64,000 bases of DNA from Chamaelirium japonicum (lineage: Eukaryota > Streptophyta > Magnoliopsida > Liliales > Melanthiaceae): positions 248,001 through 312,000 of the forward strand of contig CANTAL010000202.1 of assembly GCA_947650365.1 (NCBI GenBank), read 5' to 3'. Positions within the stretch are counted from its first letter, which is position 1. Each line of letters begins with the position of its first letter. The translations under genes were made by a program, and so were the position numbers. Below are positions 22,387-31,816 of the stretch, piece after piece. The notes under the pieces are model-generated. The model saw only the letters and a list, made by a program, of their open reading frames with translations. It searched no databases and was not told the origin of the DNA.

Positions 22387-24045
22387 ATGGTGAAGGCCAG
22401 CACCAACCCACCAAAGGCGGGTGCTGACCGGACAATCGACGTGCTAATCGAAGAAGAACAAGAAGTCTCGGTTGCAACCAACCGAAGAAATGTTCATAAG
22501 CGACTGGGGCCACAAGGAAGTCATCCGGGAAGCTGCAGCAATTGGCAGGACCCACCTTTCCCAAGGCAATGATCTGGCAAAGAGCACGCCACCCAAGGAG
22601 ACAACGGTTCAGCTACATACCAAATTTCGACTGCTGATTTCCAGCTGTTGAACCTCCTCAAGAGGAACACAGCCCTCGAGCAAGAGAGGGATTCCCTAAA
22701 GAAGGCGGTTGAAAGAGCGAGGGTTGTGGCCCATAACTCTCTAGGTACTGATGAAGACCAACCAAGGACTCGCCCGGCCGTGAGTCATCATCTTGAAGAA
22801 CCACATGTGCCGAAAATCGAGAGGCGTCAGGTATCCACACAAGCACCAAGGCAAACGGTGTGGGATCGCCTCAACGTCGATGGTGCGCCAAGCTATCGCC
22901 GAGAATGATCACCTCAGTCAACAGGGTCTACTAGACATTCTATCCCTTTGCACACGAAAGCAACAGATGCCCGCGAGCTGCTCAACCGACTAAGGCATAC
23001 TGCCGACGTAGGACGCCGCCATCAAGACCGTAGGCAGCTAATCACCTCGATGGGGCCACTGCATCCCAAGGTTCTTGCAACACCATTTCCTATGGGTTGG
23101 CGAACACCGAGCCTGCCAAAGTTCAACTGCATCCTGGGAGACCCTGCTCTCCATATCCTAGCCTACAAGCAGGCCCTGACGCCCTACGAGTATGAGAACC
23201 ATATTCTTTGCCGTATGTTTGCGGGAAGCCTCGAGGGACCTGCCCTCGACTGGTACTACACACTGCCTACTGGTACGGTGACCACATTCAAAGAATTGCC
23301 TGAAATCTTCATGGACCATTATCGGCTAAACTTAAAGTCAGAAAAGAAGCTGGATACACTCTACCGGCTGAAGATGGGCTCCGATGAGTCTCTAAGGAGC
23401 TTCACGATGAGGTTTCGTAATGAGCACTCTGAGCTCACCGGTCAGTCCCATAATGAGGAGGCCATCATGCTGGCATTCCAGAATGCTATCCGACCAGAGC
23501 TCCACGTATACACCGACTTCATCCGGTATCCTCCCAGTACCTTAAGCTTAGAGGCAATGTTCAAGCGCATACAGCGAGAGATAATGGTGGAAGACAATCA
23601 GCAGGCCAGAAGACTACGCGAGCCCCGCGAGTCTCGTGACTCCCGACATAAGAAAGATGATGAAGCTCCGAATGAAGCACACTACAAGAAGTCTGCCCAT
23701 GCCGCGTCCGACCAAAAGGTACAGGCCAAAAGGTACAATGAAGATCCGAAGGCCCCTCCAGCAGAAAAGAGGCAAACTCCAAGGGAGCAAAGGGTGTTCA
23801 CTGAGCAGAACACCTCCATTGAAGACATCTTCGTCTACTTGCAGAACGAGCCCTTTTGCAAGTGGCCACAGCCTCTCCCTCCAAATTCCGACCAGGCGAG
23901 AGATACGACAGCCTACTGTGAGTTTCATCGCAGCCATGGCCACCCAACCTCTACATGTCAGAAGCTAAAGCATCACATAGAAGACCTGATCCAAGAAGGG
24001 CGGCTCGATGGCTATCTCGCTAATAAGGAACTAGGTCGAGAGTAG
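22387..24045 (+). pseudogene. Retrotransposon gag with two in-frame TGA codons, copy 1
   Basis: Structural capsid protein of a Ty3/gypsy element. One continuous frame (ATG at 22387; about 552 codons) is interrupted by TGA at 22570-22572 and 22906-22908 but keeps sense on both sides of each stop. N-terminal part: an acidic stretch (VLIEEEQEVSV). Middle: a coiled-coil-like stretch (LLKRNTALEQERDSLKKAV). The 365-residue third segment (22948-24045) holds the gag domain (MGWRTPSLPKFN, GSLEGPALDWYYTLP, FMDHY, LRSFTMRFRNE) and a C-terminal knuckle CEFHRSHGHPTSTC followed by LKHHIEDLIQEG. Either it is dead or it needs readthrough; death is the simpler reading. Confidence 0.85.
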
Positions 24046-24190
24046 GAAAGGCAGCAGCAGTGGAGAAAGAAAGTCAATGTAATACATGTATGCATAAAGT
24101 GTAACTACAACTTTGTTATATCAATAAAGTGTCTTTTTTTTTTCTCAAAATCTACTCTCGAAGTTCGATTCCACCATATTAAGGCATAAA
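24046..24190 (+). other. Region after gag with a polyadenylation-like signal
   Basis: No frame. Contains ATACATGTATGCATAAAG and then AATAAA (24123-24128) followed by a T-rich tract. This resembles a 3' end for a short gag transcript, but it is unproven. Confidence 0.4.
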
Positions 24191-24196
24191 AAAAAG

Positions 24197-24960
24197 GGCT
24201 CCTGACAACCCAGGTCAACCAAAGATCTTCGATTCCGCCCATTCAAGTCGGAAGCTCGAAGGTAAGTCGGCTACGCCCTCTCGAGGCTAAAGTCCGATAA
24301 AAAGGCTCCTGGCAACCCAGGTCAACCAAAGACCTTCGATTCTGCCCATTCAAGTCGGAAGCTCGAAGGCAATTCGGCTACGCCCTCTCGAGGCTAAAGT
24401 CCGATAAAAATGCTCCTGGCAACCCAGGTCAACCAAAGACCTTCGATTCCGCCCATTCAAGTCGGAAGCTCGAAGGTAATTCGGCTACGCCCTTTCAAGG
24501 CAAAAGTCCGATAAAACGGCTCCTGGCAACCCAGGTCAATCAAAGACCTTCGATTCCGCCCATTCAAGTCGGAAGCTCGAAGGCAATTCGGCTACGCCCT
24601 CTCGAGGCTGAAGTCCGATAAAAGGCTCCTGGCAACCCAGGTCAACCAAAGACCTTCGATTCCGCCCGTTCAAGTCGGAAGCTCGAAGGCAATTCGGCTA
24701 CGCCCTCTCGAGGCTAAAGTCCGATAAAAGGCTCCTGGCAACCCAGGTCAACCAAAGACCTTCGATTCCGCCCGTTCAAGTCGGAAGCTCGAAGGCAATT
24801 CGGGTACGCCCTCTCGAGGCTAAAGTCCGATAAAAAGCTCCTGGTAACCCAGGTCAACCAAAGACCTTCGATTCCACCCATTCAAGTCGGAAGCTCGAAG
24901 GCAATTTGGCTACGCCCTTTCAAGGCAAAAGTCAGATAAAAATGCTCCTGACAATCCAGG
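24197..24960 (+). repeat. Internal tandem repeat I, ~107 bp x 7
   Basis: Copies start with GGCTCCTGGCAACCCAGG at about 24197, 24304, 24411 and every ~107 bp after, and end with GTCCGATAAAA. Each includes CTTCGATTCCGCCC and CTCGAAGGC, which are partly complementary. Non-coding: the period is not a multiple of three and stops occur in each copy. Confidence 0.9.
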
Positions 24961-25051
24961 TCATGCTAAACTATCAACTATATTTATCCGAGGCGATGAG
25001 AATAAGTCCAAGGCAGACTTCGCCGCTTAGACATGCACCAAGTTCAAGGAG

Positions 25052-25431
25052 ACATCCTTGGCACTCGAAGATAAAGTCCGAGGTAACCAATGCCTCGGCA
25101 ATCTATAAGCCCAAGGCCCTGCCCTTGGTACTCGAAGACATAGGCCGAGGCGACCAATGCCTCGGCACTCTACAAGCCCAAGGCCCAGCCCTTGGCACTC
25201 GAAGACAAAGTCTGAGGCGACCAATGCCTTGGCACTCTACAAGCCCAAGGCCCAGCCCTTGGCACTCGAAGACAAAGTCCGAGGCGACCAGCGCCTCGGC
25301 ACTCTACAAGCCCAAGGCCCAGTCCTTGGCACTTGAAGAAAAAGCTCGAGGCGACCAACGCCTTGGCACTCTACAAGCCCAAGGCCCAGCCCTTGGCATT
25401 CGAAGACAAAGTCCAAGACGTCGTCGCCGAC
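25052..25431 (+). repeat. Internal tandem repeat II, 67 bp x ~5
   Basis: Copies with GGCACTCTACAAGCCCAAGG start at 25164, 25231, 25298 and 25365, plus degenerate copies upstream. Each holds the inverted pair CCAAGGC...GCCCTTGG. An open frame runs through it only because the 67-bp unit rotates frames without stops. Confidence 0.88.
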
Positions 25432-25910
25432 GTATTGGAATTCGATCAAAAGTCCAAGCTTAGTCTTGTCACTCAGGTCCAGGCATGAGATTATCACTGG
25501 CCATCACCTTTTTTCGACGACTAACGGTTCCAAACCGGTCAGGGGGTGGTTGGTCTGACTCTGTCAGTGCGTGTCTCCACACTGGTGCAGTCGACGGTGG
25601 ATAACATGGGATAAAATGGTGCTTCCTTGATCCGGGCCAAGTCAACACCCTCACGCGACTGTAGTACCTGGCAAATACAGTAACCAGGTGCGGTAGTACA
25701 TTGGATGAAGACTGGCTGGCCATCATGCGGCGTCATCCTAGATTATCTCTAAGAAGCCCCCTCAAATATAGCATTGTCCCTCGCCGACGTCCCTGCGCAC
25801 CATTTTTTTTCCCGAAAAAGTGTTTGTTTCAAATGGGGCTGAAATTCGAAAAACACACTATTTTCAATACCGACACTTTTTGGCCTCTTCTAGCAGCCCC
25901 AATAATGGGG
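25432..25910 (+). other. Unique interior sequence between repeats II and III
   Basis: About 480 bp without repeats or a credible frame. One feature seen: the foldback ACCTGG...CCAGGT around AATACAGTAA (near 25667-25690), which recurs in altered form (CTAG...CTAG around AATACAGTAA) near 27330, on the other side of repeat III. Confidence 0.6.
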
Positions 25911-27098
25911 TGTCGGCATCAACAAGCAGCCCCCCCTCGGTTTTGCACAAAAACCGAGTGGGAAAGGGGTGACGGCACACCATCAGCTACAACCACCCCT
26001 CGGTTTCGTCAGAAAACCGAGAGGGGGTGTGTGTCGGCATCAACAAGCAGCCCCCCCTCGGTTTTGCACAAAAACTGAGTGGGGAAGGGGTGACGGCACA
26101 CCATCAGCTATAACCACCCCTCAGTTTCGTCAGAAAACCGAGAGGGGGTGTGTGTCGGCATCAACAAGCAGCCCCCCCTCGGTTTCGCACAAAAACCGAG
26201 TGGGGAAGGGGTGACGACACACCATCAGCTACAACCACCACTCGGTTTCGTCAGAAAACTGAGAGGGGGTGTGTGTCGGCATCAACAAGCAGTCCCCCCC
26301 TCGGTTTCGCATAAAAACCGAGTGGGAAAGGGGTGACGGCACACCATCAGCTACAACCACCCCTCGGTTTCGTCAGAAAACCGAGAGGGGGTGTGTGTCG
26401 GCATCAACAAGCAGCTCCCCCCTCGGTTTCGCAGAAAAACCAAGTGGGGAGGGGGTGATGGCACACCATCAGCACACCACTCGGTTTCGTCAGAAAACCG
26501 AGAGGGGGTGTGTGTTGGCATCAACAAGCAGCCCCCCCCTCGGTTTCGCACAAAAATCGAGTGGGGAAGGGGTGACGGCACACCATCAGCTACAACCACC
26601 CCTCGGTTTCATCAGAAAACCGAGAGGGGGTGTGTGTCGGCATCAACAAGCAGCTCCCCCCTCGGTTTCGCAGAAAAACCAAGTGGGGAGGGGGTGACGG
26701 CACACCATCAGCACACCACTCGGTTTCGTCAGAAAACCGAGAGGGGGTGTGTGTTGGCATCAACAAGCAGCCCCCCCTCGGTTTCACAGAAAAACCAAGT
26801 GGGGAGGGGGTGACGGCACACCATCAACACACTACTCGGTTTCGTCCGAAAACCGAGAGGGTGTGTGTGTTGGCATCAATAAGCAGCCCCCCCCTTTCGC
26901 ACAAAAACCGAGTGGGGAGGGGGTGACGGCACACCATCAGCTACAACCATCCCTCGGTTTCGTCAGAAAACCAAGAGGGGGTATGTGTCGACACCAACAA
27001 GCAGCCCCCCCTCGGTTTCGCAAAAAAACCAAGTGGGAAGGGGTGACGGCACACCATCAGCAGCACACCCCTCGGTTTCGTCAGAAAACCGAGAGGAG
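25911..27098 (+). repeat. Internal tandem repeat III, ~121 bp x ~10, hairpin-rich
   Basis: Copies start TGTCGGCATCAACAAGCAG at 25911, 26032, 26153, 26274 and on; several later copies are shorter because a CTACAACCACC segment is missing. Each copy has two foldbacks: CTCGGTTT...AAACCGAG around GCACA, and CTCGGTTT...AAACCGAG around CGTCAG. C-runs and G-runs flank both, so each can form a longer stem. Open frames here are repeat artefacts. Confidence 0.9.
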
Positions 27099-27436
27099 GG
27101 GTGCTCGGCGTCATCCAAACCTATTAGTCAACCCGATTCAGGTGTCATCCACACACAAGGATCAGCCAAAGACGAAGAGTTATCTTCCATTGGGTTGGTT
27201 GAATAGCATCTCCACCAAACCTATTGAGTTGGCTGTACAAACTTCACAAGCAAAATTCCTCCTTCTTATCTGGGGGTGGACTCGTGGTAACCGCCGCGTC
27301 ATCGCTAGGGCCCGACTGCAATCCCTAGTGAATACAGTAACTAGGTGCAGTTGGGTGTCAAACAGAGACGGATGAGTTACCGCGTATCGATGCCTCTTCA
27401 AGACGCGCGTAGGACACTCGGCCAATGCGTTCTTTA
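27099..27436 (+). other. Unique interior sequence between repeats III and IV
   Basis: About 340 bp with no recognised gene. Includes the AATACAGTAACTAGG foldback shared with the region before repeat III. Confidence 0.5.
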
Positions 27437-27960
27437 GAGTCATCTCTTCATGAAGGTGATTATCGGAAAAGTTACTCGTCAAGGTGTACGATGTTTCACG
27501 TCCACTTTGACCGGTTTTTCGGCGCCTACACAATGACACCTTATACACATTCAGCCGACGTGTGTATGAAAAGTTACGGCTGCCGGAAGTTTTCAAGATT
27601 CATCTCTCTATAAAGGTGAATACTGGAAAAGTTACTCGTCAAGGCGAACAATGTTTTACGTCTACTTTGACCGGTTTTTCGGCGCCTACACAACGACACC
27701 TTATACGCATTCATCCGACACGTGTATGAAAAGTTATGACTGTTAGAAGGTTTCAAGGTCTTTTTCCGCGAAGACATGCATTGGAAATGTTACACGCAAA
27801 GGTGCCCGACGCTTTACGTCCACTTTAACCAGTTTTTCAGCGCCAACGCAACGGCATATTATACGCATTGATCTGGCTCACGTATGAAAAACTACGACTT
27901 TTCAAGTTCATTTTGTTCGAAGACTAGCATCAGAATAATTACACGGTAACGACGGTTACG
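27437..27960 (+). repeat. Internal tandem repeat IV, ~160 bp x 3
   Basis: Three diverged copies, marked by GGAAAAGTTACTCGTCAAGG at 27465 and 27625 and GGAAATGTTACACGCAAAGG at 27783. Each is followed by ACGTCCACTTTGACCGG and GGCGCCTACACAA. The third copy is the most diverged. Confidence 0.85.
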
Positions 27961-28403
27961 CTCACGCCCTCAATTTGGTGTGTTACGCGCCCAACTCCTA
28001 GCAGGCCGAGCGCCGGGTATGAAAGAAGAACTCGCACCTCTCCCGGCCCGTGCGTAGGTGCTCTTGGCGACAACCGACCAGAATGGGAATAGGGGGCCGA
28101 ATGAACCAAACACCCTCCCGCACATTCTCCTCATGTAATTCGTCACGCGGCGGCGATGACGAACCGAACTCGTCCTCCCCCTCCGCGCACTCCGTCTCGC
28201 AGCGGACCGAGGCGACCCCTCCGTGCGTGCTGTCTCACAGTGACCCGAGGTAACCCCGTGTGTCCTCTTCGCAACAGCCCTTCTCTTTTCTCCTCCGGCT
28301 CGCAGTACCATGGGGAGAAGATCCGACTCCACCCCCCACGTGCACCCTCGACGCGCAGCAACGGAGAGAGGGAGAGGCCACAGCGGGGATCCGTGAACTC
28401 CCG
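27961..28403 (+). other. GC-rich sequence upstream of the NAC fragment
   Basis: Base composition shifts to GC-rich just before the NAC fragment. It may be captured 5' untranslated sequence of the same host gene (no repeats, leads directly into the ATG at 28404), but nothing in it proves this. Confidence 0.4.
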
Positions 28404-28640
28404 ATGATCAATGATGCCTCATCCTCCAACCCGCCGCCGCTGCCGTCCGAGCTGCTAGCGCCGGGGTTCAGGTTCCACCCCAACGATGAGGAGCTCGTCA
28501 GCTGCTACCTGAAGCGGAAGGTCTCCGGTCGGCCCCTCCGCGTCGACGCCATCGCTGAGGTCGACCTCTACAAGGCCGAGCCGTGGGACCTCCCCGCCAT
28601 GTCCCGGCTCCGGAGCCGGGACATGGAGTGGTACTTCTCC
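28404..28640 (+). pseudogene. Captured NAC-domain transcription factor fragment, copy 1
   Basis: 79 codons from an ATG encode the start of a plant NAC DNA-binding domain: [16 protein letters not shown] (subdomain A), [20 protein letters not shown] (B), [11 protein letters not shown] and [12 protein letters not shown] (start of C). Family members read WYFFS and continue for ~75 more domain residues; here the match stops at WYFS and unrelated GC-rich sequence follows. The DNA-contacting C-D subdomains and the activation region are missing, so it cannot act as a full NAC protein. The frame itself is unbroken and GC-rich at third positions. A host gene fragment transduced by the retrotransposon. 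Confidence 0.88.
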
Positions 28641-28850
28641 GGCCCGCGACCGGCCGCCGACCGCACCAACCCGCCTGCCATGCTCCCTGCTGCGCCAGCC
28701 CGAGCCCGGCCTCCGCCTCACCAGCCCGCCTGCCGTGCCTCCTGCTGCGCCAGCCCGAGCCCGGCCTACGCCGCATCGACCCACCGCCGTTGCCCGCCGA
28801 CCTCTACGCTGTCGCTGCTGTTGCTGCTGTAGCACGCGAACAAAAAAAAA
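28641..28850 (+). repeat. GC-rich segment with a ~60-bp duplication
   Basis: Two near copies of a segment reading CTGCGCCAGCCCGAGCCCGG, separated by about 60 bp. It lies just after the break in NAC homology and ends in an A-run (about 28841-28854). Could be part of the captured transcript or filler; not identifiable. Confidence 0.5.
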
Positions 28851-28859
28851 AAAAACAGA

Positions 28860-29105
28860 GCAGAGCAGAGAAAAGGAAAGAGAGAAAGGGTTCGCTGCAC
28901 ACACGTGAATATAAGCCAAAGAGGAAAGAAAGAGAGAGAGAGAAAGGAAAGAGAGAGCGGGGTTCGCTGCACTCACGTAAAGCCAAAGAAGAAAGAGAGA
29001 GAGAGAGAGAGAAAGGAAAGAGAGAGCGGGGTTCGCTGCACTCACGTAAAGCCAAAGAAGAAAGAGAGAGAGAGAGAGAAAGGAAAGAGAGGAACGCTGC
29101 TCACA
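28860..29105 (+). repeat. GA-rich tandem repeat, ~70 bp x 3
   Basis: Copies of GGTTCGCTGCACTCACGT at 28889, 28961 and 29030, each followed by AAAGCC and a long GA microsatellite. It produces charged KEREREK-type frames on the plus strand and leucine/serine-rich frames on the minus strand, which are not genes. Confidence 0.85.
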
Positions 29106-29182
29106 CCGAAAAGCACCAACCCCACGACCCCACTCATCACGGACGTTCGGCTCGGTATCCTCTCGGTTTGGAAAAAGGAGAA

Positions 29183-29500
29183 GGGTCTCGGTACCCTCTC
29201 GGTATCCTCTCCGTATCCACTCGGTCGAAAAACACACTGCTTTTTCGGAAACACCCCCTTGCAAAACCGAGACTTTTTGGCTTGCACCAAAAGGGTCTCG
29301 GTACCCTCTCGGTATCCACTCGGTCGGAAGACGCACTGCTTTTTCAGAAACACCCCCTTGCAAAACCGAGACTTTTTGGCTTGCACCAAAAGGGTCTCGG
29401 TATCCTCTCGGTATCCACTCGGTCGGAAAACGCACTGCTTTTTCGGAAACACCCCCTTGCAAAACTGAGACTTTTTGGCTCGCGCCAAAAGGGTCTCGGC
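29183..29500 (+). repeat. Internal tandem repeat V, ~100-110 bp x 3
   Basis: Copies start GGGTCTCGGTACCCTCTCGG at 29183, 29293 and 29392, with a fourth start at 29491. Each contains GCACTGCTTTTTC and CTTGCAAAACCGAGAC. CTCGGT/ACCGAG motifs echo those of repeat III, so the two may share an origin. Confidence 0.85.
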
Positions 29501-29621
29501 ATCGGCGGAAGAAGGCTCTGCTAATACGAACCGCGGCACCGACGGCCCTCGCCAACCATGCCAGGGTCCTAAGGCGTTTGCACCTCGGAATCCCAGCCGA
29601 CCCAGGGGGTCCTGACCCGAC

Positions 29622-29631
29622 TGGGAGGGGG
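29622..29631 (+). promoter_or_regulatory. Polypurine tract of retrotransposon copy 1
   Basis: TGGGAGGGGG lies four bases before the 3' LTR, the expected position for plus-strand priming. Confidence 0.8.
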
Positions 29632-29635
29632 TAAC

Positions 29636-30235
29636 TGTGGGTGCAAAAATTGTACCGGACCGGATCAGAGCGGCATGGGCCCGCGCAACGGCCCAAGTGG
29701 GTAAGCCCGCCCGGGTTCATGGGCTCACTCTACGAGGCTTGCAGATCAAGCCCTCCCCCTTATTGGGCCCGAACAACGGCCCAATAAGGGCCCAGCAAGG
29801 AGGCCCAGAACCAGTACCACATCATCAGCGCCACGTCATCACTGCCATATCGGGCACATGCCTACGCTATAAAAGGACCCCCAAGGCATCCAGGGAGGGG
29901 GTTGGTCATTCGATAAGGGGAAGAGAGGATTTAGAGCTATAGCTTACTTCTCTCCTCCTAGTTTCTTTTCTTGTTGCTCCGTGCAACCCCCATTGTAAAA
30001 AGCTTCTCTCGGCCTGTCGAGAGAACGCTTCCCACCTTTATATTTATTATAGTGGAAACCAGGTGGCACCTCTCGCCTGGAGACGTAGGTCGTAAGACCG
30101 AACTTCGACAACAACTCCGTGTGTCATCTCTCTCCTTCTCAACTTTATAATCTCTAACTCTACAAACCATCCTCATTCAATCAAGGCTGTGGGGCGGGGT
30201 TCCCGATCAAGACGGCTCGGAAATTTCTCCCCACA
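29636..30235 (+). repeat. 3' LTR of retrotransposon copy 1
   Basis: 600 bp with the same ends as the 5' LTR. Distinguishing bases include AAATTGTACC, CGATAAGGGG, GGATTTAGAGCTATAGC and CAAGGCTGTGG, all shared with the 3' LTR of copy 2. Confidence 0.95.
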
Positions 30236-30379
30236 ACGTCCGATGGGCCGGAAAAAGGGTCGTAAGTGCGGGAGATATAGCTCAATCGTGAACCCATGGT
30301 GATCGTCCAAACGATCGTTTAGGCAGGTGGGCCACGACCCACTGAAAAGTGGCAAAAAAAAAAGATGGTTTTGTAAAAC

Positions 30380-30497
30380 GGGTGCAACACGAGGACTTCC
30401 CAGGAGGTCACCCATCCTAGTACTACTCTCGCCCAAGCATGCTTAACTGCGGAGTTCTGATGGGATCCGGTGCTTTAGTGCTGGTATGATCGCACCC
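30380..30497 (-). rRNA. 5S rRNA, class A copy 15
   Basis: Full length; a single difference (GCATGCTTA for GCACGCTTA on the plus strand), shared with its duplicate at 60586. Confidence 0.85.
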
Positions 30498-31698
30498 GTT
30501 ATGCAATCGTCACGAATTACACTTGTACATCATTTCGTGAGAGTGGAATCACGTTTGACCATGTGTGGAATCCGGTTTGACCAGGTGTTTCGAGACGTAC
30601 GATGGGCCGGAAAAAGCATCGTAATTGCCAGCGATGGAGCTCGATCGCGAACCCGTGGTGCTAGTCGAAACTATCGTTTAGGCAGGTGGGCCACGACCTG
30701 CCGAAAAGTGGCAAAAAAAAAGAGAGAGATGGTTTTTGTAAAATGGGTGCAACACGATGACTTCCCAGGAGCTCACCCGTCCTGGTACTACTCTCGTCCA
30801 AGAGGACACTTGACTACTGAATTAAATCAGGAAGGGAAAACCCTCATAACAAATTTAGGGCAGATTAAATGACGGTCTATGACCATCCTATAATCTGCGA
30901 CAGAGTTTTTAATTTAAAATGATTTAGTCAGTAATAAATGACGGTCTAGGACAGTCGTTTAATTAAACACCCTTCGTTTAATAAAGGATGGTCTAAGACC
31001 TTTGTTTATTTATGTCCTATTTTTTTTGTTTTGGTGTAGCGGGACAAGGTGTTTCGGGACGTTCGGTGGGCCGGAAAAAGGGCCTTAAGTGCGGGCAATG
31101 GAGCTCAATCGCGAACCTGTGGTGCTCGTCGAAACGATCGTTTAGGCAGGTGGGCCACGACCCACTGAAAAAGTGGCAAAAAAAAAAAAGATGGTTTCGT
31201 AAAGTGGGTGCAACACGGGGACTCTCGCCCAAGCACGCTTAACTGCGGAGTTCGGATGGGATCCGGTGCTTTTGTGCTGGTATGATAGCACCCGTTATGC
31301 ATTTGTCACGAATTACACGTATCCATCACTTCGTGATTTGTAACAAATTTAGGGCAAATTAAATGACGGTCTAAGACCGTCCTATAATCTGCGACCGAGT
31401 TTTTGATTTAAAAACACTTAGTTAATAATTTAAAAACATTTATTTTATAATAAACGACGGTCGGGGACCGTCGTTTATTAAAGGACGGTCGAAGGCCGTA
31501 GTTTATTTATGTCCTATTTTCTTTGTTCGGTGTAGTGTGACCAGGTGTTTCGAGACGTCCGATGGGCCGGAAAAAGGGTCGTAAGTGCGGGAGATAAAGC
31601 TCAATCGTGAACCCATGGTGATCGTCCAAACGATCGTTTAGGCAGGTGGGCCACGACCCACTGAAAAGTGGCAAAAAAAAAAGATGGTTTTGTAAAAC

Positions 31699-31816
31699 GG
31701 GTGCAACACGAGGACTTCCCAGTAGGTCACCCATCCTAGAACTACTCTCGCCCAAGCACGCTTAACTGCGGAGTTCTGATGGGATCCGGTGCTTTAGTGC
31801 TGGTATGATCGCACCC
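31699..31816 (-). rRNA. 5S rRNA, class A copy 16
   Basis: Full length; CAGTAGG (box C side) and TAGAACTA differ from consensus. Its duplicate at 61905 has only the first change. Confidence 0.8.

Larger units (their letters stand above)
21650..30235 (+). mobile_element. Non-autonomous LTR retrotransposon with gag only (TR-GAG type), copy 1
   Basis: 8,586 bp, with identical 5-bp target duplication ACGTC at 21645-21649 and 30236-30240. Order: 600-bp 5' LTR, primer-binding site, broken gag, tandem repeats, NAC gene fragment, more repeats, polypurine tract, 600-bp 3' LTR. The gag belongs to the Ty3/gypsy family (retrotransposon gag domain plus a CCHC-like knuckle). I find no protease, reverse transcriptase (no YXDD-type context), RNase H or integrase frame in the ~5.5 kb after gag, so it must have depended on an autonomous partner. 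It may belong to the Tat lineage, but that is a weak inference. It inserted in a class A leader within GAGACGTCCGATGG. Confidence 0.93.

Noticed and set aside
24906..25463. 185-codon frame over repeat II
   Set aside because: Repeat of 67 bp, not a multiple of three, so the frame rotates through the same DNA; an artefact of stop-poor repeats.
25911..27098. CRISPR-like appearance of regularly spaced repeats
   Set aside because: The whole unit repeats, including the would-be spacers, inside a plant retrotransposon; no cas genes. Ordinary tandem repeat.
26269..27375. Overlapping frames rich in INKQPPLGF in repeat III
   Set aside because: All arise from the ~121-bp hairpin repeat in different frames; unit length changes break any single frame.
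24046..29621. Possible remnant of protease, reverse transcriptase or integrase
   Set aside because: I read the frames for typical motifs (DTG/DSG, YXDD, HHCC-DDE context) and saw none; the interval is accounted for by repeats, the NAC fragment and short unique stretches. A profile search would be decisive.
28455..29720. 421-codon minus-strand frame across the NAC fragment, GA repeats and repeat V
   Set aside because: Antisense of the NAC fragment joined to low-complexity leucine/serine and repeat-encoded stretches; it runs into the 3' LTR. No recognisable domain.
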